In this document: piece after piece, positions 1 to 8,549 of the stretch | Layout of the letters: every line of letters begins with the position of its first letter | Position numbering within the stretch: the stretch's first letter is position 1 | Assembly (NCBI RefSeq): GCF_003014695.1 | Contig: NZ_PYAS01000017.1 | Coordinates: 62,001 to 126,000 of the forward strand | From: Dyadobacter jiangsuensis | GTDB lineage: Bacteria; Bacteroidota; Bacteroidia; Cytophagales; Spirosomataceae | Direction of reading: 5' to 3' | DNA length: 64,000 nt | Position numbers and translations under genes: made by a program | The notes under the pieces: model-generated | Databases searched by the model: none | What the model was told of the DNA's origin: nothing | Seen by the model: only the letters and a program-made list of their open reading frames with translations

Positions 1-973
1 ACATCAGGTCGTCGGTCTGCTTAGACACATAACCACTCCCCTGCTCTTCCAGTTTGAAGCTGTTAATGCGGTTGGCACGGAAGTCGTTCGTGATCATACG
101 GCCTTGCCACGCATCGGGCAAATGCGTACCGGAAACCACGTCGAGGCCGCTGTGCTTCGGCTGACCGGGGTTAAGGCCTCTAAGAATCCGTGCAGCACCC
201 GGCGCCGTCACGAACGTCGCCCCCGGAAATGCGTAGTTAATACCCTCACCACCGGCGCCGTCCGTCAGGAACGATTGCCCCCAGCGGTCGAACTGCAAGC
301 CCCACGGGTTCACAAGCCCGCGTGCGTACACGTCCATATCCAGGTTGCGCGTATTGAGCTGCCACACACCACCGCCTTCGAGGCGCTTGATACCAAATGG
401 CGTTTCCACGTGGCTGTAAATGTAAATCGACTGATTGAAATACATCCGCCCCTCAGGTCCCCAGCGGAAGGTGTGGATCAAGTGGTGGGTGTCTCCGGTG
501 CCGAAACCGCTCAGAATGCGACGCTTCTTGTCGGCCTTGCCATCACCGTCGGTATCCGCAAAATGCAGGATTTCCGTCGAGTTAGCCACATAACACCCCC
601 CATCGCCAGGCAGGATACCCGTTGGCTGGATTAACCCTTCCGCAAAAACGGTCGATTTATCGGCTTTGCCGTCGCCGTCCGTGTCTTCCAGGACGAAAAT
701 CTTGTCGTTCGCCGATTCACCGGTTTTCAAATGCGGGTATACGGTACTGCTCACCACCCAGAGGCGGCCTTCGGTATCCCAGTTCATCTGGATCGGCTTC
801 GCGACCATCGGGTCGGCGGCGAACAGCGTTACCTCGAAGCCTTCGGCTACTTTAAAGGATTTCAGTTCCTTTTCAACGTCAGGGTCAAGGTTAAAGGGAT
901 GCTGCTCGGGCTCTGTCGAGGAGGTTAGCAGCACCATGGGAAGGAGCAACGCTCCGTAGAATAGTTTTTTCAT
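1..973 (-). CDS. Membrane-bound dehydrogenase domain protein (PVC-type, TIGR02604-like), 3' end outside window
   Basis: The frame is open from ATG at 973 to the left edge, so about 324 N-terminal codons are visible. It begins with a hydrophobic signal peptide (MKKLFYGALLLPMVLL) without a clear lipobox. The mature protein starts with a beta-propeller-type region containing FKVAEGFEVTLFAADP, two Asp-rich calcium-binding-like DTDGDGKAD motifs, and a segment reading HHLIHTFRWGPEGRMYF. This matches the N-terminal domain of the putative membrane-bound dehydrogenases common in Planctomycetes and Bacteroidota, which often carry a C-terminal cytochrome c (CxxCH) that would lie outside the window. The protein is probably periplasmic; its substrate is unknown. 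It lies just downstream of an SGNH hydrolase on the same strand, and a short heptamer repeat sits between them. Confidence 0.8.
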   Translation of the reverse strand, partial: MKKLFYGALLLPMVLLTSSTEPEQHPFNLDPDVEKELKSFKVAEGFEVTLFAADPMVAKPIQMNWDTEGRLWVVSSTVYPHLKTGESANDKIFVLEDTDGDGKADKSTVFAEGLIQPTGILPGDGGCYVANSTEILHFADTDGDGKADKKRRILSGFGTGDTHHLIHTFRWGPEGRMYFNQSIYIYSHVETPFGIKRLEGGGVWQLNTRNLDMDVYARGLVNPWGLQFDRWGQSFLTDGAGGEGINYAFPGATFVTAPGAARILRGLNPGQPKHSGLDVVSGTHLPDAWQGRMITNDFRANRINSFKLEEQGSGYVSKQTDDLM

Positions 974-982
974 ATGTAACAA

Positions 983-1012
983 TCGGCGGTCAGCGGTCGG
1001 CAGTCCGTCGGC
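983..1012. repeat. Short heptamer-type repeat (GGTCAGC/GGTCGGC), family B
   Basis: Tandem GGTC-containing units fill the spacer between the SGNH hydrolase stop (1037) and the dehydrogenase start (973). The same units recur at 11805-11853 and 47227-47335. No coding role is seen. Confidence 0.6.
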
Positions 1013-1036
1013 TTTATGTTCTGATATCGGTTAATG

Positions 1037-2263
1037 TTAATCCAGTTTCCGCAATTCATACACCACTTCCTTCGGCTCCGCATGCAGGATAATCTGCCCT
1101 TCGAGCCATTTGATGAGGATATTCTGCTCTTCAAGCCCCTTCACGTGGCGACCCTGCTCATATTTCCGGAAACCGATGATGTAGGTCTGGTTCAATGGCC
1201 GGTACTGGAAAAAATGCAGTTCGTTTTTACGGATAATCATCTCGCGAATGCGCGCCGACTGCTCGAATTGCGGCCCCTGCTTGATCTCCACGCCCTTTTC
1301 CCACTCTTTCGCAGAGGCGGTAACAACCTGTTCATTCCCGGCCGTCAGGGTGTAATATCCCTTTTTCAACCCGACGACCCGCACTACGTTGGCATCGTTG
1401 CCCACCCAGCTGCTGGCCTGCGGAAACGGTAATGGAAGGTATTTGTCGGTCACTACAAACCGCACGATCGCATTGTTATCCTTGCCGTCGGTTGCGATTT
1501 TGACATTGGAAGAATACGGAGTTGGCTTGGCGACCGTAATCGTCGAAGTTACCCGGTCGTAAGGCACACCCATGGCTTTTCCCAGCACATCGGCGAGATA
1601 GTAATAGCCGGTTTCGTTCAAATGGACGGTGTTTTCGATGATATCCGCCTTCTTGCTCGTATTCAGCACGGGATTGTAAATATCGATAAACTGCTTGCTG
1701 CGCTGGGAAGCCACATCGGCAATCGCTTTGGAATACAATTCAAGATCCGCATTCCGGGCATCGATATGCTGCGAGGTGTCAGAAGAAACTACCGGTATCG
1801 TCGAAAGCAGCACGGTCCGGGCGCCCAGCGATTCAATTTTATCAATCAGTTTATTCAAACCATCCTTGAAATGCGCCACTCCGGCCTGGCCTTCCTGCGC
1901 CTCCACGCCCCCGTACGCGAGGAACACGATGCTCGGCGCAGCCTGGGTAATGTCCTGTATCAAATGCTCGTAAGGCGTCGGCGGATTGGTGTAGGTGCTG
2001 CGTGCTTCGCCCCAGACGTTATCGCCCGTCCAGCCAAGGTTGCGGAACGTAATGCCTTTGTCGGCGAAACGCGTGGTGAGCGCCAGTTCCAGGTAACCAT
2101 ACTGAAATTCGTTCTCAAAGATGGAATTCCCCAGGAAAACGACGCGGTCGCCGTCTTTCAGCACATTCGGGCTTTTGTTCTGGGCGTGAGTAGGTCCGTA
2201 GACGAGGGTTAGTAAAAACAGAAAAACACAAACCGGAAGCCCCGGCAGTCTAAAATTGCTCAT
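1037..2263 (-). CDS. Secreted SGNH/GDSL-type hydrolase
   Basis: This is a 408-residue exported protein with a signal peptide ending near THAQ. The SGNH fold is suggested by block I VVFLGNSIFE, where the nucleophile Ser is kept but the usual Asp of GDS is Asn. It is followed by IVFLAYGGVEAQEG (block III-like) and VHLNETGYYYLADVLG, which supplies the C-terminal catalytic His. About 150 further residues form a beta-rich extension with no recognised domain. Likely activity is esterase or deacetylase on a glycan or polymer in the periplasm; the substrate cannot be read from sequence. It lies upstream of the membrane-bound dehydrogenase gene in the same direction, so the two may be co-transcribed. 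The gene product is full length. Confidence 0.8.
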   Translation of the reverse strand: MSNFRLPGLPVCVFLFLLTLVYGPTHAQNKSPNVLKDGDRVVFLGNSIFENEFQYGYLELALTTRFADKGITFRNLGWTGDNVWGEARSTYTNPPTPYEHLIQDITQAAPSIVFLAYGGVEAQEGQAGVAHFKDGLNKLIDKIESLGARTVLLSTIPVVSSDTSQHIDARNADLELYSKAIADVASQRSKQFIDIYNPVLNTSKKADIIENTVHLNETGYYYLADVLGKAMGVPYDRVTSTITVAKPTPYSSNVKIATDGKDNNAIVRFVVTDKYLPLPFPQASSWVGNDANVVRVVGLKKGYYTLTAGNEQVVTASAKEWEKGVEIKQGPQFEQSARIREMIIRKNELHFFQYRPLNQTYIIGFRKYEQGRHVKGLEEQNILIKWLEGQIILHAEPKEVVYELRKLD

Positions 2264-2356
2264 TTACCTTGGGTTAAGTGTTTGGCAGAGTATTATAACA
2301 GCATACAAAGACCCAAATCCATCGAACTTAACCGCCCGTTACACAAAATTCGAGCA

Positions 2357-3628
2357 TCATACTTCCTCCGGCACCGGTTGCAGCGCCTTCGGAGCGGGAA
2401 TTACGGCGATGGTAATCGCCGTGGCCAACACCAGCGCAACCGCCATCAATGTATAGGAAGCATTAAAATTCCCCGTTTCACTGTTGAGATAACCCACCAG
2501 ATAAGATCCGGCAAAGGAGCCCAATGCGCCCAGGCTGTTGATCAGCCCGATAGCCCCGCCGATCACATTCTTGGGCAATATCTCCGCGATGGCTGCAAAG
2601 AACGGCCCATAGGGCGTATACAATGCCCCTCCGGCAACCACCAGCAGGGCATATGCGAGCCAGAAATGCTCGGTACCAATCCAAACGGCAGCGTACAAAC
2701 ACACAGCGGCAATGAGCAGAAACGGCCATACGAACACTTTGCGGTTGCCTGTTTTATCCGAAAAATAGGACGCCGCGAGCATCCCCACCACGGCAAATAC
2801 ATAAGGCACCGCCGACAGCCATCCGGTAGTCACCATATTCATATTCGGAGCTGCCTTAATGATCGACGGCAGCCACATGACAAAACCATACACCCCGACG
2901 CTCCACAACAGGTATTGCAGGCAAAGCAGGATCACTTTCGTGGATTTAAATGCCTCCGCATAGTTTTTGACCGGCTTAATACCTGCCTGCTCGGCTTTCA
3001 GTTTCTCTTCTACGGCCATTTTCTCCTCCTGCGTGAGCCAGCTGGCTTCCATGGGGCGCTCGTCAATCAGTTTCCACCAGATAAACGCCCAGAGAATGCC
3101 GGGCGCGCCCTGGATAATGAACATCCATCGCCATCCCAGCGAATCGATCAGGTATCCCGATAGCACCGACATCCACAGCACCGTCACAGGGTTGCCCAAT
3201 ATCAGAAATGTATTTGCACGCGAACGTTCTTCCTTGGTAAACCATTGACTCAAAAGGATCAGCATCGCCGGCATTACCGCGCTTTCCACCACGCCAAGCA
3301 TGAACCGGATCACGATCAGTGCCGTCGCATTGTTGACCATCCCCGTAGCTGCCGCCAGGCCGCCCCAGAGGATCAGCGAAATGAATATCAGCTTCTTGGC
3401 CGTACGCGTAGCCGCATAATGTGCACCCGGGATCTGAAAGAAAAAATACCCCAGGAAAAACAGCGAGCTCAGCAGCGTGGAGGTATTCGGGTCGATATGA
3501 AGATCGTCGGCCATGCCTCCCGCCACCGCAAAGCCAAAATTGGCACGGTCGAGGTAGGCAAGGCTGTAAGTGACAAAAACAACGGGGATAATCCGGTACC
3601 AGCGTACCTGTGCGAGTTGCGGCTTCAT
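2357..3628 (-). CDS. MFS transporter, anion:cation symporter (ACS) type
   Basis: The 423-residue product has about twelve hydrophobic segments. The N-terminal sequence RWYRIIPVVFVTYSLAYLDR is typical of ACS-family transporters for hexuronates, galactonate, tartrate and similar organic anions. The loop between helices 2 and 3 reads HYAATRTAKK, in place of the standard MFS GxxxDRxGRR. The frame is open for 19 codons further upstream, but the Met at 3628 starts directly at the conserved region, so it is preferred. The transporter may take up sugar acids, which would fit the extracytoplasmic dehydratase and quinoprotein encoded at 10-14 kb, but they are in different transcription units. It acts in the inner membrane. 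Substrate assignment is inference. Confidence 0.85.
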   Translation of the reverse strand: MKPQLAQVRWYRIIPVVFVTYSLAYLDRANFGFAVAGGMADDLHIDPNTSTLLSSLFFLGYFFFQIPGAHYAATRTAKKLIFISLILWGGLAAATGMVNNATALIVIRFMLGVVESAVMPAMLILLSQWFTKEERSRANTFLILGNPVTVLWMSVLSGYLIDSLGWRWMFIIQGAPGILWAFIWWKLIDERPMEASWLTQEEKMAVEEKLKAEQAGIKPVKNYAEAFKSTKVILLCLQYLLWSVGVYGFVMWLPSIIKAAPNMNMVTTGWLSAVPYVFAVVGMLAASYFSDKTGNRKVFVWPFLLIAAVCLYAAVWIGTEHFWLAYALLVVAGGALYTPYGPFFAAIAEILPKNVIGGAIGLINSLGALGSFAGSYLVGYLNSETGNFNASYTLMAVALVLATAITIAVIPAPKALQPVPEEV

Positions 3629-3813
3629 GCAGGGGTTCAGGAGATGATATGCATTAAAAGCGCAAAACCCCGGTGGTTCTACCATCAGGGATCTGAAATG
3701 TTGGAGCTCGTTTGCCGAAGCGTTGTTTGTAACGTTGGTAGCAGATCGGGATATCCAACGTCCGGAATGCCGTCAGGCATGCAACAACAAAAAGCAGCGC
3801 CGACACAAAAAGG

Positions 3814-5010
3814 CTACTTGCTTAACAGCTTATACCCAAGGATCAGCGAGGCTTTGCTGTAATCCAAATCAACCCTGGCCCGGTACAGGTAAAGGCTTCG
3901 GTTGAGATAGTACCTTGCTTCGAGGCTGAAACGCCCGCTGGCAATACCGACGCCACCGGCAAAATTGGAACCGGCAATGACTCCGTAATTTACATTGTCG
4001 TCCCGCTTGCCCATAGCCTGTTCCTTCAAAGTCCAGGCGTAGAGCGCATTTACGAAAATTTTGGTTTTATCCGAGAGGTAAAAGTGGTGACGGATACCCA
4101 CGGGCAGTTCGATGGTCCAGAAATCGGCATCGAGCGTGTATCCGGGCGACGCGAGGGGAAATTGGTAGTACTGGAAGCTGGGCTCGACCAGGACTGACCA
4201 TTTATTTTTATGAAAAGGTGCGAAATACTCCCCTTCCAAGCCAACCCGTGCGGAAACCTGGCTGCCGCTGCGTTTGCCCTTGTTTGTGAACGTAAAATTC
4301 CGGGTCGACAGCATCGTCAAATCTGCACCCGCCGTGACTTTCAGGTTGAACACATTTCGCTTTCCCTGCTTTACGACATTCTTCGCCGACGGATTACGGC
4401 AAATATTATATCGTCCGAAAAACCGTATCAGATCGGTGTCGCGGTAATTGGTACGCTCAATTTGAAGTTGTGTAATGCCCTCGCAGGAAAATTCATTCAG
4501 CAGCTGCTGCCGGAAGCCGAAATTGATGGCACGCTGACCATTACCATCAATATAGCGTTTGAAAATCAACGGTGTATACAGAGAATCCGCTTTCTGATAG
4601 TAAAACTGACTTACCTCGTTCTGCTTGTATTGCAAAAGTTTCGCTTCGCCTTCAACCAGCACTTTCAGGAACACCAGTTCTTCCTTCCATTCAGGATTGC
4701 GGCCATTGGAAAGCCTGCTCACGTCCGTCGAGCTCTGATCCACCTTCACAAAAGCCCTCACGTACGCGTTGCCGCCATCGATTCCGAAGGCTTTGATATC
4801 CTGCAACGTGGCTTCGACTACTTCATCACCCCCCGGCAGCTGGTAGCGAAACGATGACGGGTTATTGTCCCAATCCACATTCCGGATGTTACAGATCGTC
4901 CTCACGCCGTCGTTGGAGAGGAAATAGCCTTTTTCAAATCTGATCTGGGCTTTTACACTGATCGACAGGCAAATGAAAAAAAGCAGCAGGATTGGTTTGT
5001 CAGGGAGCAT
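3814..5010 (-). CDS. Outer-membrane beta-barrel protein of unknown function
   Basis: No specific family was recognised. From the Met at 5010 the protein has a clean signal peptide (MLPDKPILLLFFICLSISVKAQ) and 398 residues; the frame extends 29 codons upstream but without a better signal. The first half is a mixed region with FEKGYFLSNDGVRTICNI and DIKAFGIDGGNAYVRAFV, a pattern common in Bacteroidota barrel proteins. The second half alternates polar and aromatic residues and ends in short strands such as FSLEARYYLNRSLYLYRARVDL and ILGYKLLSK, consistent with a PorT-like barrel. It is probably monocistronic. No active site is visible. Confidence 0.65.
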   Translation of the reverse strand: MLPDKPILLLFFICLSISVKAQIRFEKGYFLSNDGVRTICNIRNVDWDNNPSSFRYQLPGGDEVVEATLQDIKAFGIDGGNAYVRAFVKVDQSSTDVSRLSNGRNPEWKEELVFLKVLVEGEAKLLQYKQNEVSQFYYQKADSLYTPLIFKRYIDGNGQRAINFGFRQQLLNEFSCEGITQLQIERTNYRDTDLIRFFGRYNICRNPSAKNVVKQGKRNVFNLKVTAGADLTMLSTRNFTFTNKGKRSGSQVSARVGLEGEYFAPFHKNKWSVLVEPSFQYYQFPLASPGYTLDADFWTIELPVGIRHHFYLSDKTKIFVNALYAWTLKEQAMGKRDDNVNYGVIAGSNFAGGVGIASGRFSLEARYYLNRSLYLYRARVDLDYSKASLILGYKLLSK

Positions 5011-5122
5011 AGCGCGGTCGAGTTTCGGTACAATATAATCAAAGTAAAATGATGTAACCGATGAGACCGTTTTATTTCTGTTTAGCGTTGCATGCATCCG
5101 GCTCGCATGCCCCGAAACTTGT

Positions 5123-6988
5123 TCAGCCCTTCTGAAACTGCCTGTAAAAGGCCCCTGCTTCCCCCAGCGCTTCCTTACAAATGTTCAATACCCGCTCCAA
5201 CGGCCCGGCGATGCTCTTTGTATCAACTGATGCGCTTTCCAGGCTATCCAGCGGCTCATCGAGCAATGGATTCAGGCCCATAATCGAAATAGTCGTTTTG
5301 ATGCCATGAGCGATCCGGCGGATTTCACCAAGGTCATGTTTCGCCGCCGCCGCTGACAACGCTTCGAGTTCCCGTGGCATGAGATGCAAAAACTGCTCGG
5401 TCACCAGCTTTTCGTAGGTGGCGTCGCCGTTACTGATCTCCCGCATATAATCCAGGTCAATTACCTTGAATGCATGGGTGGGCGAGCCGTTCGCGGAAAA
5501 AGGTTTGGTATAACTGGCCAACACCCTGTCCAGCTCGCTTTCCCTTACCGGTTTGGCTATATGGTCGTCCATGCCGAGCCGAATGCACTTCTCTTTTTCC
5601 CCCTCCATCGCATGGGCTGTCATGGCTATCACCGGGATCGTCAGTTTCAATTCCTCGCGTATCGTGCGCGTAGCCATGTAGCCATCCATACCCGGCATTT
5701 GAATATCCATAAAAACCAGGTCAAAAGGCTCGTTGCGAAGTACCTCGATCGCCTCATGTCCATTGGCGGCAACACGGCCCACTATCCCCCGCTCCTCCAT
5801 GAGGCGCATCATCAGCCCCTGGTTAATGATGTGATCTTCGGCAATCAGGACACGTAACCCCGGCCTTCGCGGGTGAGCTGCTTCCACGGAAGCGCCGGCA
5901 AGAGCCATTTCACTCTCCACCGTCACCCGGTACGGAATGGTCACTTTCACGGATGTACCTGCGCCGGGTTTGCTTGTCAGCGTTATGTGCCCGTCCTGCA
6001 AATGCACAAGATCGCGCACGATGGACAAGCCAAGGCCTGTACCTCCGAACTGCCGTGTAGTGGAATCCTCCGCCTGGCGGAAACGTTCGAAAATCGTTTC
6101 GAGGCGCTCGTTTTCAATGCCTATGCCAGTGTCGGCCACTTCGAAGGTGAGGTCCACCCGGCCATCCTTGCCGCCGTCCGTAGTAACACGGAGGTTGATT
6201 TCCCCCGTTTCGGTGAACTTGAATGCATTGCTGACCAGATTGACGAGAATCTGCGTCAGGCGCGTCGGATCGCCCGTAATCGTTTCGGGGATAGCCGGAT
6301 CGAACGACACGATAAGCGGCACGTTTTTTTCGGATGAGCGGTGGTGAAACATCGTCTCGACCGAATGTACCAATGCCTCAGGATCGAAGGGTACGTGTTC
6401 GATCCGCATCATACCCGATTCTATTTTGGACAAATCGAGGATATCATTCACAATCGCCAGCAGCGTTTCGCCGGATTGCTGTACGGTACTGATATGCAAA
6501 CGGGTATCGGCGTCGAGTTTTTTCTTTTGAAGCAGATTGGTGTATCCTAAAATCGCGTTCAGCGGCGTCCGGATCTCGTGACTCATATTCGCCAGGAAGT
6601 TCTCTTTCACGAGCACCGCCTCTTTCAGCTTTCTTTCGCTGGTATTGAGCTGGCCGATCAGCTCAGCCTGTTTCTTCATGCGTCCGATAATGATCGCAAA
6701 AACCGCCGTAAGCAGCGCCAGCACACCGATCGTCAGATACAAGTTCCAGCGCAAAACCCGCTGCCCGCTCTGGTCGACCACATTAATCTTCACGGCCAGC
6801 GCCGCCCGACTGGTGCTATCGGCCTGGTGCGAAAGTCCGCTGCTCATCCGGTACTCGTCCAGCAGGCTCTCATTTGCACTGATCAGCTCTTCCAGGTTCC
6901 GCCGCGTCATATACTGCACCGCCACCAGCGCGAGCACGGCGGCTACAAAACCTGTGGTAATGTAAATGACAAGCGTGCGGACTCTCAT
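5123..6988 (-). CDS. Hybrid sensor histidine kinase with receiver and HPt domains
   Basis: This 621-residue inner-membrane kinase has two transmembrane segments (about 5-26 and 82-103) around a short periplasmic loop, so little sensor domain is present. The HisKA domain carries His137 in NMSHEIRTPLNAILG. The ATPase domain follows with NAFKFTETG, VADTGIGI and GGTGLGLSIV. A receiver domain (about 378-495) has acceptor Asp428 in FMDIQMPGMDG and Lys479. A C-terminal HPt domain (about 512-615) has His561 in RRIAHGIKTT. The LytTR regulator lies 19 bases upstream in the same direction, so the two genes probably form an operon. Phosphate can pass His, Asp, His within this protein and then to the regulator. 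Confidence 0.95.
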   Translation of the reverse strand: MRVRTLVIYITTGFVAAVLALVAVQYMTRRNLEELISANESLLDEYRMSSGLSHQADSTSRAALAVKINVVDQSGQRVLRWNLYLTIGVLALLTAVFAIIIGRMKKQAELIGQLNTSERKLKEAVLVKENFLANMSHEIRTPLNAILGYTNLLQKKKLDADTRLHISTVQQSGETLLAIVNDILDLSKIESGMMRIEHVPFDPEALVHSVETMFHHRSSEKNVPLIVSFDPAIPETITGDPTRLTQILVNLVSNAFKFTETGEINLRVTTDGGKDGRVDLTFEVADTGIGIENERLETIFERFRQAEDSTTRQFGGTGLGLSIVRDLVHLQDGHITLTSKPGAGTSVKVTIPYRVTVESEMALAGASVEAAHPRRPGLRVLIAEDHIINQGLMMRLMEERGIVGRVAANGHEAIEVLRNEPFDLVFMDIQMPGMDGYMATRTIREELKLTIPVIAMTAHAMEGEKEKCIRLGMDDHIAKPVRESELDRVLASYTKPFSANGSPTHAFKVIDLDYMREISNGDATYEKLVTEQFLHLMPRELEALSAAAAKHDLGEIRRIAHGIKTTISIMGLNPLLDEPLDSLESASVDTKSIAGPLERVLNICKEALGEAGAFYRQFQKG

Positions 6989-7007
6989 GGATTCAACTTT
7001 TCAAAAC

Positions 7008-7703
7008 TCACAAAACATTCAACCTGCGGTTCAGCGCCGCGCGGTAGGTATCGGCTACGGGTACCATTTTCTTGTTAATAATAAGCGTGCCGCCTTCGAT
7101 TGTGTCGATTTTACCTACCTGGATGATAAATGAGCGGTGTACGCGGAGGAATTTCGATTCGGGGAGCTTGGCCTCTACTTCCTTCAAAGAGGTGTGTACG
7201 GAGTAAAATTTTTCGAGCGTGTACAGTTTCACATAATCCCCCATCGCCTCGGCATACAAAATATCCCCGATTTTCAGCCGACGGACGATGTTGGAATCGC
7301 GGATGAACAGGAAACTGTCGTCCTCCATCCTCACCTCCTGCTTTTTGCTCCTGAAAATCTCCCGGGCTTTTTCAATGGCCTGCAAGAAGCGGACGGGCGT
7401 TACCGGTTTGGTGATGTAATCGGCTACATTGAGCTCGAATGCTTCGGCAGCGTACTCTTTTTTAGAGGTCGTGAATATGATAACCGGGTTTTTACTGCCC
7501 AGGCTCTTCACCAGTTCGATGCCCGTCATTCCTTCCATTTCAATGTCGAGCAGCAGCAGATCCACCTGTTCGTCCATAATCCGGCGATAGGCGTCCATGG
7601 CATTGTCGCACTCCCCGATGAGCACCAGCTCCTTATCGTGCTTCACAAGCTGCTTCAATGTGGTGCGGGCAATGATGTTATCGTCGATCACCAGGCAATT
7701 CAT
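7008..7703 (-). CDS. LytTR-family response regulator
   Basis: The 231-residue protein has an N-terminal receiver domain with acidic pocket residues Asp7 and Asp8, acceptor Asp53 in LLLDIEMEGMTG, and conserved Lys in ITKPVTP. A LytTR DNA-binding domain spans about 125-231, with FLFIRDSNIVRRLKIGDILYAE, SKFLRVHRSFIIQ and INKKMVPV as typical elements. It is encoded just ahead of the hybrid kinase and is the likely final acceptor of its phosphorelay. Targets are not known; a divergent secreted-protein gene starts 185 bases away. Confidence 0.93.
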   Translation of the reverse strand: MNCLVIDDNIIARTTLKQLVKHDKELVLIGECDNAMDAYRRIMDEQVDLLLLDIEMEGMTGIELVKSLGSKNPVIIFTTSKKEYAAEAFELNVADYITKPVTPVRFLQAIEKAREIFRSKKQEVRMEDDSFLFIRDSNIVRRLKIGDILYAEAMGDYVKLYTLEKFYSVHTSLKEVEAKLPESKFLRVHRSFIIQVGKIDTIEGGTLIINKKMVPVADTYRAALNRRLNVL

Positions 7704-7816
7704 AATTAACGATCCGGTTTGGTGGGAGGAATGCGTAAACCAATGTAGCGAAAAGAAACCACAAAGACACTTTTGCCCTTTTCACCGACAGTTTCTGCCC
7801 TTCTGCCCACGCCCTG

Positions 7817-7847
7817 TTTCCCAGTTTGGCTCCACCAGGTAGTTTTG
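7817..7847 (+). promoter_or_regulatory. Predicted Bacteroidota-type promoter
   Basis: The -7 box TAGTTTTG (7840-7847) matches TAnnTTTG exactly. A weak -33 element TTTC (7817-7820) lies 19 bases upstream. Transcription would start near 7853, about 36 bases before the ATG at 7889. Confidence 0.45.
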
Positions 7848-7888
7848 GATCATTCAAACGATCAATCACCAAAAAACATAGCATCACA

Positions 7889-8422
7889 ATGAAAACTTTC
7901 ATCACATCCGCTATTATCGCCGCATTGGCCATCACAGGAGCTCAGGCACAAACCCTTGCCAAAGACATCAGAAAAGAACACCGCGCCGAAAAACATGCCG
8001 AAGCACGCAGCGAAGTAAGCTCCCGCTCCAAAGACAGCTTCTACGCCGATTTCGGCCAGGTAAGCGATGCCAAATGGGTTAGAGGACCGCAATTCGACGA
8101 GGTCACATTCACCAAAGACGGCCAGCAACAAACTGCCTATTACGACAACCACTTCATCCTCGTAGGTACCACCGCCGACAAAAAATTCGCCGACGTGCCT
8201 GCCAAAGCACAAAAGGAAATCCAGAAACAATTTAAAGGCTACGCGATCGGCGCGGTGGTGGAGTACAAAGACAACGAGAACAACGACACCAACATGCTCC
8301 TCTACGGCACCCAGTTCGATGACGCCGACCATTACTTCGTGACCGTTTCCAAAGGCAAAGAAGCCGATGTACTGATGGTCAAAACCGACGGCGAAATCTC
8401 GTTTTTCAGCACCCTTCGCTGA
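7889..8422 (+). CDS. Secreted PepSY-like protein
   Basis: The Met at 7889 starts a clear signal peptide (MKTFITSAIIAALAITGAQAQ); the upstream 21 codons of open frame look untranslated. The 177-residue protein has a Lys/Arg/His-rich linker, then DFGQVSDAKWVRGPQFDEV and AYYDNHFILVGTT. This is the pattern of the small PepSY-like or beta-lactamase-inhibitor-like periplasmic proteins common in Bacteroidota. The function of that group is poorly known; they may bind or inhibit periplasmic partners. It stands alone, divergent from the LytTR regulator, and ends at a polypurine repeat. Confidence 0.7.
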   Translation: MKTFITSAIIAALAITGAQAQTLAKDIRKEHRAEKHAEARSEVSSRSKDSFYADFGQVSDAKWVRGPQFDEVTFTKDGQQQTAYYDNHFILVGTTADKKFADVPAKAQKEIQKQFKGYAIGAVVEYKDNENNDTNMLLYGTQFDDADHYFVTVSKGKEADVLMVKTDGEISFFSTLR

Positions 8423-8549
8423 AAGGGAGAAAGGAGGAACGGGAGGAAGGAGGAAAGGGAGAAAGGAAAACCCTCCCTTTCCTCCCCTTCCATCCCTTCC
8501 TCCCCTTCCTCCCCTTCCTCCCATTCCTCCCATTCCTCCCTTCTTTCCT
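8421..8549. repeat. Polypurine/polypyrimidine mirror element, family C
   Basis: An almost pure purine run (8421-8470, one C) of GGAGGAA-like units is followed directly by an almost pure pyrimidine run (8471-8549) of TCCTCCCC-like units. The two arms can pair as a long imperfect hairpin. The element begins inside the stop codon of the upstream gene and ends inside the stop codon of the convergent downstream gene. A second copy is at 21754-21923. Confidence 0.75.

Noticed and set aside
1037..2263. Inactive SGNH hydrolase because of GNS in place of GDS
   Set aside because: The Ser and the C-terminal His region are kept, and this Asn variant appears to be usual in this exported subgroup, so loss of activity cannot be argued.
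7862..8533. Gly-rich minus-strand open frame of 223 codons
   Set aside because: Its Gly/Arg-rich start is the translated polypyrimidine repeat and the rest is antisense to the secreted PepSY-like gene.
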